Assembly (NCBI GenBank): GCA_022823185.1
Contig: JAJDXQ010000011.1
Span: 96,091 to 160,090 of the forward strand
DNA length: 64,000 bases
Reading direction: 5' to 3'
Source of the DNA: Caldilineaceae bacterium
GTDB lineage: Bacteria; Chloroflexota; Anaerolineae; Caldilineales; Caldilineaceae
A model generated the notes under the pieces. That model saw nothing but the letters and a program-made list of their open reading frames with translations. It had not been told where the DNA came from and did no database searches. Position 1 is the first letter of the stretch; each line of letters starts with the position of its first letter. Below are positions 17,211 to 24,710 of the stretch, piece by piece. The position numbers and the translations under genes were made by a program.

Positions 17211-18041
17211 TCACCACATCACCCAACCCCCGGAATTGATGTCCTGACCCGTCATATTGGCAGCATCGTCCGATGCCAGAAATGCGGCGATCGCTGCAGC
17301 GTCATCCGACCCGGCGCCCTTCTCCGCGAAGCCTTCGTCTGCGCACCACCGTCCCGCCAGAATCGCGTTCGACCGGGCCTCCTTGAATCGCGTGCGAACC
17401 GCCTCTTCGTCAAAGGCCTCCTGACGGTATTCTGCACGGGCCCTCTCCAATTCGACTGTCCGTTCTTCATGAGCGCCAGGACAGATCGCATTGACGGTGA
17501 TGTTGTAGCGGCCCACGTCCGCGGCCAGTGTGCGGGTAAATCCGATGATGCCCATCTTCGAAGTCGCGTAGGGTGTCCGATGGGAGAGGGGCTGCTTGCC
17601 GGTGCCCGAACTGAAGTTGATGATGCGGCCGCGGCGCTTGCGTATCATTTCAGGCAAGGCGTATTTGCAGCCGAGGAACGCAGAATCAAGATTCACCGCC
17701 AGCGTTTCCTGCCACTCCGCCAAATCCATTTCCCAGACATCCTTCGTCGGGCCGGCAATCCCGACGACATTGGCCAGGATGTCGATAGTGCCGAAGTGGT
17801 CCAACGCGCTGCGCACGAACCGTCTTACCTGATCTTCCTTCGAGACATCGGTTTGGCAGGCCAACGCGGCGCCGCCCGCGGCCCTGATACGAGCCCCGAC
17901 TCTTGCGTCCAACTCATCGGCAGGAAGTACATCGCAAATCGCGACCGCGGCTCCTTCCTCCGCGAACCTGAGCGCGGTCGCCTCTCCGTGACCCCTCCCT
18001 GCGCCCGTGACCAGGGCCACCCTTCCCTTCAGTCTTTGCAT
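17211..18041 (-). CDS. Short-chain dehydrogenase/reductase (SDR)
   Basis: NAD(P)-dependent oxidoreductase of 276 residues. It has the TGAGRGHG cofactor motif near residue 12, an acidic residue after beta-2 (ICDV, favouring NAD), NVVG in place of the usual NNAG, catalytic Ser in NFSSGTG, and YATSK with the Tyr/Lys pair. The C-terminus 'MTGQDINSGGWVMW' is typical of sugar/polyol SDRs. It follows the enolase-superfamily gene by 27 bp, so a dehydrogenation step next to a sugar-acid dehydration is likely. NNAG-to-NVVG is a mild deviation seen in a minority of SDRs. Confidence 0.9.
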   Translation of the reverse strand: MQRLKGRVALVTGAGRGHGEATALRFAEEGAAVAICDVLPADELDARVGARIRAAGGAALACQTDVSKEDQVRRFVRSALDHFGTIDILANVVGIAGPTKDVWEMDLAEWQETLAVNLDSAFLGCKYALPEMIRKRRGRIINFSSGTGKQPLSHRTPYATSKMGIIGFTRTLAADVGRYNITVNAICPGAHEERTVELERARAEYRQEAFDEEAVRTRFKEARSNAILAGRWCADEGFAEKGAGSDDAAAIAAFLASDDAANMTGQDINSGGWVMW

Positions 18042-18068
18042 AACTATATTCTCTGGAGACGGTCCGGG

Positions 18069-19190
18069 CTATGACTGTCTCTTGACGACAGACTCGTCCA
18101 GCTCCACACCCAGTCCAGGACCTGATGGCGGGACAATGTAGCCATTCTCAAAGCGGATGGGCTCTTTGAATATCTCCTGGTGAAGGGCCCCGCCGTTGTA
18201 CTCCTGGATCAGGAAGTTGGGTGAACAGGTGTCAAGCTGTACGGCCGCGGCTGCGGCCACCGGCCCGCAATACATGTGGGGCGCGATCATGGCGTAGTGC
18301 GCCTCCGCAATCCCCGCGATCTTCTTTGACTCCAGAATTCCGCCGCACTGGCCGACGTCCAGCTGAATAACCTGCGCCGCCTGTTTCTCGAGCAGCTGGG
18401 CAAACTCGTACTTGCTGACAAGACGCTCGCCGGTGGCGATTGGAATGCTCGTATGAGCGGCCACACGGGCCATCTCGTCGATATTCTCGGGCGGCACCGG
18501 CTCTTCGAACCAGAACGGGTCGAACTCCTCCAGGATTTTGGCTACGCGGATGGCGCCAGCCGTACTGAACTGGCCGTGCGTTCCGATGCCGATTTCAAGG
18601 TCATCGCCCACCGCGTCTCGGATAGCCTGGAAGATTTTGGCGACGTGCCTGATCGTCTTCAGGGAGAAGTCGCGCGGGTTCGGAAAGATAGGGGTAAAGG
18701 GATCGAACTTGCAGGCCGTGTTTCCCTCCTCAACCAGTTTTGCGGCGATCTCTCCGGCCTTCTTCGGGTCTTCCCAGATGCCTTCGGTGGGCATATAGGC
18801 GTATGCCCGTAACTGTTCGTGGCAGCGCCCGCCCAGGAGATTGTAGATCGGTTGCCCGACGGCCTTGCCGATGATGTCCCAGCAGGCAATTTCAATCGCG
18901 CTCAGGGCGGGCGTCAAGTCCAGCCCGGGATGTCGGTAGTCGTGCCGCGAAGCAAAAATTGTCTGCCAGAGCATTTCCACGTTAAAGGGGTTGGCGCCGA
19001 TGACGAACTGCTCTCCGAGATCTCTGATCAGACCTACCTGCGCGTCAAGGTTCACGGCATTTCCGGATGGACGTTCGCCGAGGCCGACGATGCCCTCATC
19101 CGTTCTGAGTTGCACAAACAGCCAGTGGCTCCCACCGCGAAACGGCGGGACGTTTCTGACGACGATGGTTTCTACCTCGACGATTTTCAT
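18069..19190 (-). CDS. Mandelate racemase/muconate lactonizing enzyme (enolase superfamily)
   Basis: Predicted acid-sugar dehydratase of 373 residues. The ATG at 19,190 has GAGGG seven bases upstream and gives the family's normal MKIVEVETIVV start; an in-frame upstream extension lacks homology-like sequence. The capping domain is followed by a (beta/alpha)7beta barrel with E229 (WFEEP), E255 (TGERL) and H305 (IAPHMY). The third-strand position that is Asp in galactonate dehydratase (D-F-H-G) reads G203-T204-H205-G here, so one classical Mg ligand is absent while the catalytic-type His is kept. It is probably co-transcribed with the GH4 gene upstream (37-bp gap) and the SDR downstream. Confidence 0.9.
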   Translation of the reverse strand: MKIVEVETIVVRNVPPFRGGSHWLFVQLRTDEGIVGLGERPSGNAVNLDAQVGLIRDLGEQFVIGANPFNVEMLWQTIFASRHDYRHPGLDLTPALSAIEIACWDIIGKAVGQPIYNLLGGRCHEQLRAYAYMPTEGIWEDPKKAGEIAAKLVEEGNTACKFDPFTPIFPNPRDFSLKTIRHVAKIFQAIRDAVGDDLEIGIGTHGQFSTAGAIRVAKILEEFDPFWFEEPVPPENIDEMARVAAHTSIPIATGERLVSKYEFAQLLEKQAAQVIQLDVGQCGGILESKKIAGIAEAHYAMIAPHMYCGPVAAAAAVQLDTCSPNFLIQEYNGGALHQEIFKEPIRFENGYIVPPSGPGLGVELDESVVKRQS

Positions 19191-19227
19191 AGCGTATCCC
19201 TCAGGTGATGTTCGATAGGAGTTTGCC

Positions 19228-20715
19228 TCAATCGGCAGCGATTGCCTCCCTGGCTCGCAGCGCAGGATCGTCTTGCACTGGCGTACTGGCGATGCCGTTG
19301 GCATCCCAGCCTGAAGGCCAGCGGAAATACTCGTCCATCTCCCTGTGGAATTCCTGACCCAGGATCGCATCCAGCGCTTCCTCGGCTTGCGCGTAGGAAC
19401 GCGTCTCGTTCGCGTCCAGCAGTTCCCATAGCAGAAGCGACCTGTCCCCTGTTTTAATTGCCAGCAGCGTGCGTTCCAGCGAAAGGATCAGGGGAAGGAT
19501 CTGGGTGAGCATGATCTTGGGCGGCAGGGGGTCGACAGGAATGCGGTGGATACCATCCTTGTTCACAACTGCGGGAATCTCGACAGCTATGTCGTCCGGC
19601 ACGCCTGGAAGCGCGCCGCGATTTGGCACGTTTACCTGGAATCGCCCTTCATTGTCGTTTACCAGGGCGTCGATGATGGGTACCTGTTGCTCGATCGTCA
19701 TGCTTCTTCCCAGGTTGTCGACCAGGCTTGCTTTCGGGTCTCGGGCAAGGCGGGCGATCTGTTCCACCCGTCTCTCCTGATTGTCCACATACATCGGCCA
19801 GGACAGGTGCGAACGCTGACCACCCCAGGGCTCCCCAAACCAGAAGCGCTTTGCAGCGAAGTCCTTGTGGTACCACCAACCCAAGTACTTCATCCAGACC
19901 GTGTCGCCCAGCGGCATCAGTCCGTAGAGTCTGTACATATGCACAGCCGCCCTTGACAGGTCAATCTCCCACGCCCGCCTCAACTCTTCGGACCAGCCGG
20001 ACTTGCCGGCGGGCATATTTCTCGCAGCTGCAGTATCAGCCCAGTATTCCTCACCCTTGCTCTGTATCCATTCGTCGATCAGCGGGTATGCGTCCTTGCC
20101 CTCATACTCAAACTGCGTCAGCCAGATATTGTGGTTCAGCCCCGGAGCCTGCCACGTTACCCTGTTGTGGTCGATCTCAAGCATGTCGCAAATATCGCGA
20201 TAGCCATAGTAGCCGTGGCACAGACCGCACACCTTGACGTCCGTCTCGCGGCCGATCAAAGTGCAGCCGTCATAGACCGGGTTGCCCGACTGAATGAGCC
20301 AGGCGTCTGGGCAGATCTCTTCGATGTCGCGGGCAACCTCCATAATGAAGGAGGTATTGTAGAAGGAGTATTCCAGCGAACTGGGGCCATCCCAATCGTA
20401 GCCGAACTTCTCTATCAATTCGCGCGTTTCAAGCCCCGAACGGTACGTTACGACCGAGGCCGTGTTGATCACGAAATCGGCATCCTGCATTGCCTCCTTG
20501 CGGTCCAGTGTCTGGTCGAAAGTAATATCCGCGCCTAATTCGTCCGCATATCGTTCGGCCAGTCTGTGGATCATCAGCAGGCGTTCAGCGTCCACGTCCA
20601 TAAAGCTCACGTGGCTGCCGCTCAGGCTTGCCGTCAGGCACAGATCCTTAACCAGCCCCAAAGAAAACGTCGCGCTCCCTGCGCCAATCACGCCGATCTT
20701 GACTGATGACCCCAT
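19228..20715 (-). CDS. Glycoside hydrolase family 4 (alpha-glucosidase/galactosidase/galacturonase type)
   Basis: NAD- and Mn-dependent glycosidase of 495 residues. The N-terminal Rossmann motif is GAGSATFSLGLVKDL. GH4 signatures follow: 'SGNPVYDGCT', the metal-ligand pair in 'GLCHGYYGYRD' (Cys and His) and 'GLNHNIWL'. GH4 enzymes act by an oxidation-elimination mechanism on alpha- or beta-glycosides, often glucosides, galactosides or galacturonides. AAAGGAG lies eight bases before the ATG. The neighbouring enolase-type dehydratase and SDR suggest the released sugar is oxidised and dehydrated. It is the first gene behind a strong promoter. Confidence 0.9.
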   Translation of the reverse strand: MGSSVKIGVIGAGSATFSLGLVKDLCLTASLSGSHVSFMDVDAERLLMIHRLAERYADELGADITFDQTLDRKEAMQDADFVINTASVVTYRSGLETRELIEKFGYDWDGPSSLEYSFYNTSFIMEVARDIEEICPDAWLIQSGNPVYDGCTLIGRETDVKVCGLCHGYYGYRDICDMLEIDHNRVTWQAPGLNHNIWLTQFEYEGKDAYPLIDEWIQSKGEEYWADTAAARNMPAGKSGWSEELRRAWEIDLSRAAVHMYRLYGLMPLGDTVWMKYLGWWYHKDFAAKRFWFGEPWGGQRSHLSWPMYVDNQERRVEQIARLARDPKASLVDNLGRSMTIEQQVPIIDALVNDNEGRFQVNVPNRGALPGVPDDIAVEIPAVVNKDGIHRIPVDPLPPKIMLTQILPLILSLERTLLAIKTGDRSLLLWELLDANETRSYAQAEEALDAILGQEFHREMDEYFRWPSGWDANGIASTPVQDDPALRAREAIAAD

Positions 20716-20813
20716 TTCACTGGCTCCTTTCTCGCTCGATCTGTAAATCCTGTGTTGCTGGGTCGCTTGCTATGTAGCGAAGGGGAAGGTTGGAGTCTCT
20801 GCGTAGGAATCCA

Positions 20814-20842
20814 AATATACAAGAGGCAGATTCCTCTGTCAA
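20814..20842 (-). promoter_or_regulatory. Consensus sigma-70-like promoter with operator-like repeat
   Basis: On the minus strand TTGACA (20,837-20,842) is spaced 17 bp from TATATT (20,814-20,819), giving a leader of about 92 nt to the GH4 start. The spacer contains the inverted repeat AGAGG-N6-CCTCT (20,822-20,837), which is well placed for a repressor to occlude RNA polymerase. Confidence 0.65.
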
Positions 20843-21312
20843 TGTACTTTATTGGAGCGGGGCAGGCCAGCCTTGGGTCGTAAAGAACAGCGAGTAAGGG
20901 TATCTTTTGCTGTTTCGGTCAAATAGCCCATAACTCGTCCTCAATTTGGACTGCCCTCCGCGCCGGCCCCGCCGTGATCCCGCCCCCCGGCGCATCCTAC
21001 GGATCACCGACCACTGCATTAGAGTGCAGCCCGTCTTGAGGAATGCCAGCAAAAGATGGATGCAGATTTCGCTGAAACTGGCCAGAGACAGGCTGTAACG
21101 CCCTCAATTTAGCACTGCGCCCAATTGAAGGGCCTGCCCGGCTCACGGATCTCAACTGATAGACCAGACGAAGAAAGGAGTGCGCTCAATGAGGAAACAC
21201 CAGGCACTCGCCGCCACTTGCGACCGAACGCCAGCCAAGGCAAGGGCTGAGATTTCTCGATCGGAGGATGCCAGATGGTGACAGAGTTCTAAGCTATGCG
21301 GCTGATACGACA

Positions 21313-21352
21313 AGCGCTCCAGCGAATCCCGGGAAAGGATCACTGGAGCGCT
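21313..21352. repeat. Perfect 10-bp inverted repeat (hairpin)
   Basis: AGCGCTCCAG (21,313-21,322) and CTGGAGCGCT (21,343-21,352) flank a 20-nt loop. It lies 100 bp beyond the stop of the SH3-repeat gene on the minus strand. There is no T-run, so it is a possible transcript end-stabiliser, a protein-binding site, or part of an unrecognised RNA. Confidence 0.5.
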
Positions 21353-21452
21353 CGGGTTCTCTTGGGATAGTGGCAGAAGATGCCGTTGAGCCCCCCAGAA
21401 TTCGTCGCGCTTGACGGTGAACAGTTTCGACAGCTGCTAGGAGCCGTCGGAC

Positions 21453-22808
21453 CTACTGCCCGCCCTCCTCCATCTCCCCGCTGACGGGCAGCTCGTCAAA
21501 CGGCCCTTCAGTCGTAACGAAGGCGGCCGATACCCAACCATACCCGCTGGGAAGATCAGCGATGGCGACCTTGACCCAATCGCCCGACTCAGTTCGGCCG
21601 ATGCCATTGAACGTAACCCCGCCTACCGCTTTGGCCACGATGTCGTATTCGGTGCCCGGACCGGCCCGCACATTCAGACGCTGTCCAAAACTGTTGACGG
21701 TTACAATCACCTTCTGCGGCGGGGACGCCGGTGTTGCTGTGGCGTCGGGCATTGCAGCGGCGTCGGGCGTTGCGGTTGCCTCCGGCATCGCGGTGGCCTC
21801 GGCCGTAGTCGTAGCCTCAGGCGTAGCAAGTTCAGTCGCCGTAGGTGTTACCGTGGCTTCGACAGCAACGATCCCCTCCTGTGGGATCACAAATTCCTTC
21901 ACAGTCAGGAGGTGGCCCGTCACGACCAGGAGTTCATCTGCTGAGGCCCAACCGTGATCGCCTTCATCGTGGTATACGTAATACCACTCGTTATCCTCCG
22001 TGCGAAAGGCCGCGGTCAGCCGCGAGCCGGCTCTGTAATGTGCGACAAACGCTCCATCTTCGCCGTCCCAAAGGACCGCACCTCCAATCCGGGCCAGCGT
22101 CAGCGCAGTAGGTCCATCCGGAGGTTCAAAGGGAGTTGGCGTCGCTTCCGGCATTGCCTCAGAAGTAGCTTCCGGCATGGCTTCAGATGTCGGTTCCGGC
22201 ATGGCCTCGGAAGTCGCTTCCGGCATGGCTTCAGTGGTCGACTCTGGCATCGCCTCTTCAGTAGGCTGCGCGGTGGACACTGCCATCGAATCTGGGGTGG
22301 TGGTAGCCTCCGGCGTCCCGGCCATCTGGTCGCCTGCCATGGCCTCAGGCGTAGCAGTCCCGGTAACCTCCATCGCGTCCGTTGCGGCTGCCTCAACCGT
22401 TGGCGATGGCGTAGGCGTGGCAGTCGGGGAAAGTGTCGGCGCAGGTGTGCTTGTCGGTGTTGGAGTAGGCTCCTCGATCGGAAGTCGTCCCAGACCGGCG
22501 GCCAGGAGAGTTCGCACTTCGACCCATCCCTCGGTCTCGTCCCGGGTCTCAACGAGTACCCAAAGGAGGTCGGTGGAGCGGAGTCGGGCCCTGATCAGTG
22601 AACCGCCCACCAGAGTTTGTATTTCTTCGCCGTTGGGCCGGTCGTAGAGCGTGGCGCCCTGGTTGCGAACAACGGCAAGGACAGTAGTCGTGATTGGCGT
22701 TGCCTGGGCGGCTTCCCTTTCCAGTCTGCCGCCCTGGACTGCTCCCGGTTGGACCATCGCCAGAAACACAAGGGCCGCGAACCCAAAGACGAGTCGAATC
22801 TTCATCAT
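21453..22808 (-). CDS. Secreted bacterial-SH3 repeat protein with Thr/Pro/Ala linkers
   Basis: A 451-residue exported protein with a signal peptide (IRLVFGFAALVFLAMVQPGAVQG). It carries three SH3-like domains: about residues 42-108 (VVRNQGATLYDRPNGEEIQTLVGG), about 235-300 (IGGAVLWDGEDGAFVAHYRAG...GWASADELLVV) and about 375-435 (LNVRAGPGTEYDIVAKAVGG, the classic SH3_3 motif). Two linkers rich in TP/ATPE separate them. The first linker holds tandem 8-residue EAMPEATS-type units at about 22,136-22,265. Such SH3 domains usually bind cell-wall or surface ligands. GGAGAG lies just before the tandem ATG start. It lies downstream of the HlyD-like gene with a 242-bp gap. Confidence 0.85.
   Translation of the reverse strand: MMKIRLVFGFAALVFLAMVQPGAVQGGRLEREAAQATPITTTVLAVVRNQGATLYDRPNGEEIQTLVGGSLIRARLRSTDLLWVLVETRDETEGWVEVRTLLAAGLGRLPIEEPTPTPTSTPAPTLSPTATPTPSPTVEAAATDAMEVTGTATPEAMAGDQMAGTPEATTTPDSMAVSTAQPTEEAMPESTTEAMPEATSEAMPEPTSEAMPEATSEAMPEATPTPFEPPDGPTALTLARIGGAVLWDGEDGAFVAHYRAGSRLTAAFRTEDNEWYYVYHDEGDHGWASADELLVVTGHLLTVKEFVIPQEGIVAVEATVTPTATELATPEATTTAEATAMPEATATPDAAAMPDATATPASPPQKVIVTVNSFGQRLNVRAGPGTEYDIVAKAVGGVTFNGIGRTESGDWVKVAIADLPSGYGWVSAAFVTTEGPFDELPVSGEMEEGGQ
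22136..22265 (-). repeat. Coding 24-bp tandem repeats (EAMPEATS units)
   Basis: About five imperfect 24-bp units encode variants of EAMPEATS, EAMPESTT and EAMPEPTS in the first linker of the SH3-repeat protein. The near identity of adjacent units at DNA level suggests slippage or recombination, so linker length may vary between strains. Confidence 0.75.
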
Positions 22809-23050
22809 TGTCTCTCCAACACTCGAATGTTGCTCGTCAATGCGTTCTCCCCATGTTGCATAAGACGTAGACTTGGAAGCAAATAGGAACCTGGGCTACC
22901 GTTGCGCCCTCTTTGGCGCCTGGCAGCCGCGCAGTGGTTCCCATAGAAGTGATATGAGTGCCTGGCCGCAGCGGGACCTGATTTTTCTGGCTGCCGCCAA
23001 GCCGGGTCCGGCGCCGACCCGCGACTCCGGACTCCTTTTGACCTCAACAG

Positions 23051-24373
23051 TTATTCGAAAGTCGCCGAAACGAAAATGCCCGGATTGAACTGGGCCGTGC
23101 CCTCTTCTGGCAGTCGGATCGTTACGGGGAATGTCGAGTTGCCCTTGCCCGGCAAGCTTATGGGCGCAATCTTGGCAATTGTGGACAGAACCGTAATGTC
23201 ATCGCTGCCGTAACGTGTGATCCTCACCGGATCGCCTACCGACATGGTCAACACCTGGTCCTGAGGAATCCCGACAACCAGCTCCAGTGATGAAGGATCG
23301 CCGATCACCGCCGAGGCCGAAGAGGAGCCGATAACCTGGCCTTCTTCCGCGTTCAGCGAAAGTACGACCCCCGTCATCGGCGCGCGCACGATTGCCTTAT
23401 CCCTGCGCTGCTGCGACTCTTCCAGGCCAACCAAGGCCTGGCTTACCCGGAGCTCCGCCGATTTCTGGCTGTTGGTCAGCTCCATGATCCGCTGCACGGT
23501 CGCCTCGGCCGCCGCAACCCTTGCCCTGCCTACGGCCAAGTCCACCTCGGACACACCCTTCTCCAGTTCATTCACCGCGTGCTGTGCCCGGTGGGCCGCG
23601 GCCAGAGCGGACTGCAATTCGGAGGCGCGCGGCGGCTGGGTCGCCTCGTTGTAAGAGGCCTGCGCTACGTTCAAATCGATCGTGACCCGCTGCAAAGCCG
23701 CCGCCTGCGGTGTGCCCCCAACATCGCCTCGCCAGGCAATCTCGTTGTAGGCGCGCTGGGCCTGCGTTACGGATAGCTCCGCCCGCTCAACGTTTGCCCT
23801 CAACTGCTGCAGCCGCGCCTCGGTCGGGCCGGCGAGCAGCTCGTTGTAGCGTGCCCAGGCGGCCGCGGCGCTCGCTCGCGTGGCGGCCATTTCGTCTTCC
23901 GTAGCGCCCCCTGCCTCCAACTTCGCCAGATTTGTTTTCTCCAGCTCCAAATTAGCCATTGCCACGGCCAGATCGCTTTCCGACGACTGCTCGTTTATCT
24001 CAAGGAGGGCGATTCGAGCCAGCTCCAGCCCGATTTCAGCCCGTTGGACGGCCCACTCCAGCTGTGTGGCATCGAGGCGGAACAACTCTTGACCCTCTTC
24101 AACAAGATCGCCCACTTCGACGTAGACCTCCATGACTTCGCCGCCCACCCCAGGCGTTACAGCGCGTGACGTCGTAACCTCAAGAGAGCCGAAGTAGGTT
24201 GGTATGCTGACCTGGGCCTCAACAGCCCCTGGCTGTGCCCCGGTGACGAAGCCAACGCCCTCATTCAAACCTAGCCTGGTCGCGAATTGCCCGCCTTGAA
24301 CAAAAAGAGCGCCGGCCGCAACCAGAGCGAGCAAGAGCAGAATGGGCGTTACCCGCCGAACGAAATGAAACAT
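23051..24373 (-). CDS. HlyD/RND-type periplasmic adaptor (membrane fusion protein)
   Basis: A 440-residue protein with an N-terminal signal anchor (VTPILLLLALVAAGALFVQGG). The first lipoyl half follows ('VTPGVGGEVMEVYVEVGDLVEEGQELFRLD'). A long helical hairpin (about residues 105-315, repeated Ala/Glu-rich heptads) leads to the second lipoyl half 'VRAPMTGVVLSLNAEEGQVIG' and a beta-barrel ('LVVGIPQDQVLTMSVGDPVRI'). Such adaptors couple MacB-like ABC exporters to the outside. No transporter adjoins it; the nearest candidate is the ATPase/double-FtsX pair at 39,801-44,697. GAGGAGG five bases upstream supports the ATG. Confidence 0.9.
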   Translation of the reverse strand: MFHFVRRVTPILLLLALVAAGALFVQGGQFATRLGLNEGVGFVTGAQPGAVEAQVSIPTYFGSLEVTTSRAVTPGVGGEVMEVYVEVGDLVEEGQELFRLDATQLEWAVQRAEIGLELARIALLEINEQSSESDLAVAMANLELEKTNLAKLEAGGATEDEMAATRASAAAAWARYNELLAGPTEARLQQLRANVERAELSVTQAQRAYNEIAWRGDVGGTPQAAALQRVTIDLNVAQASYNEATQPPRASELQSALAAAHRAQHAVNELEKGVSEVDLAVGRARVAAAEATVQRIMELTNSQKSAELRVSQALVGLEESQQRRDKAIVRAPMTGVVLSLNAEEGQVIGSSSASAVIGDPSSLELVVGIPQDQVLTMSVGDPVRITRYGSDDITVLSTIAKIAPISLPGKGNSTFPVTIRLPEEGTAQFNPGIFVSATFE

Positions 24374-24710
24374 ACTGGCCTCCTCTGAAGAATCCAGATC
24401 CTCCGGAGCCTGACATCATGAATTGGTAGGGGGAAGGGCCATGCCGCCAACGGAATTTCGCTCCGCTGGCCGGAATTTGTCTCACCAGCGCCTTCGGCCC
24501 AACCTTCTCACGCCGGCGCAACCAGAACAGTATACCAACCCCAAAAGATCAGCGCAAAGTGCTGTGAAGTCTGCCTTCAACGGCAAGCAAGCCGTGGTTG
24601 GCGCTCGTCACTTCACCGGGAGGCGCTGCTCCAACCCCGCTGAGGTCTGCCAGGAACTGAAACGCGCGACGGAATCCTGGCGTGATGGCTGACATCTGAT
24701 GCGGACTCAC
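24374..24710. other. Intergenic region with candidate promoter
   Basis: These 337 bp lie between the adaptor gene and the aldolase/SDR gene. A minus-strand TTGCGC (24,552-24,557) N17 TATACT (24,529-24,534) pair would start a leader of about 150 nt to the adaptor gene. I see no ORF or RNA gene. Confidence 0.35.
24529..24557 (-). promoter_or_regulatory. Candidate promoter for the HlyD-like gene
   Basis: TTGCGC, 17-bp spacer, TATACT on the minus strand. The -10 fits well (5 of 6), the -35 is moderate (TTG conserved). The placement fits the next gene. Confidence 0.4.

Larger units (their letters stand above)
20716..21452. other. Intergenic region: promoter of GH4 operon plus hairpin
   Basis: These 737 bp hold the GH4 promoter (20,814-20,842) and a perfect 10-bp inverted repeat (21,313-21,352). 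A doubtful 30-codon plus-strand ORF starts at ATG 21,189 after AAAGGAG. I see no RNA gene or transposase remnant that I can name. Confidence 0.4.

Noticed and set aside
17040..21020. 'CACCGACCACTGCA' word shared by two gaps
   Set aside because: A single 14-bp match between two intergenic regions is too short to call a repeat family without more copies.
21152..21343. 63-codon minus-strand ORF as a transposase remnant
   Set aside because: No catalytic DDE or HTH pattern and no terminal inverted repeats; the only inverted repeat nearby overlaps it without the layout of an IS end.
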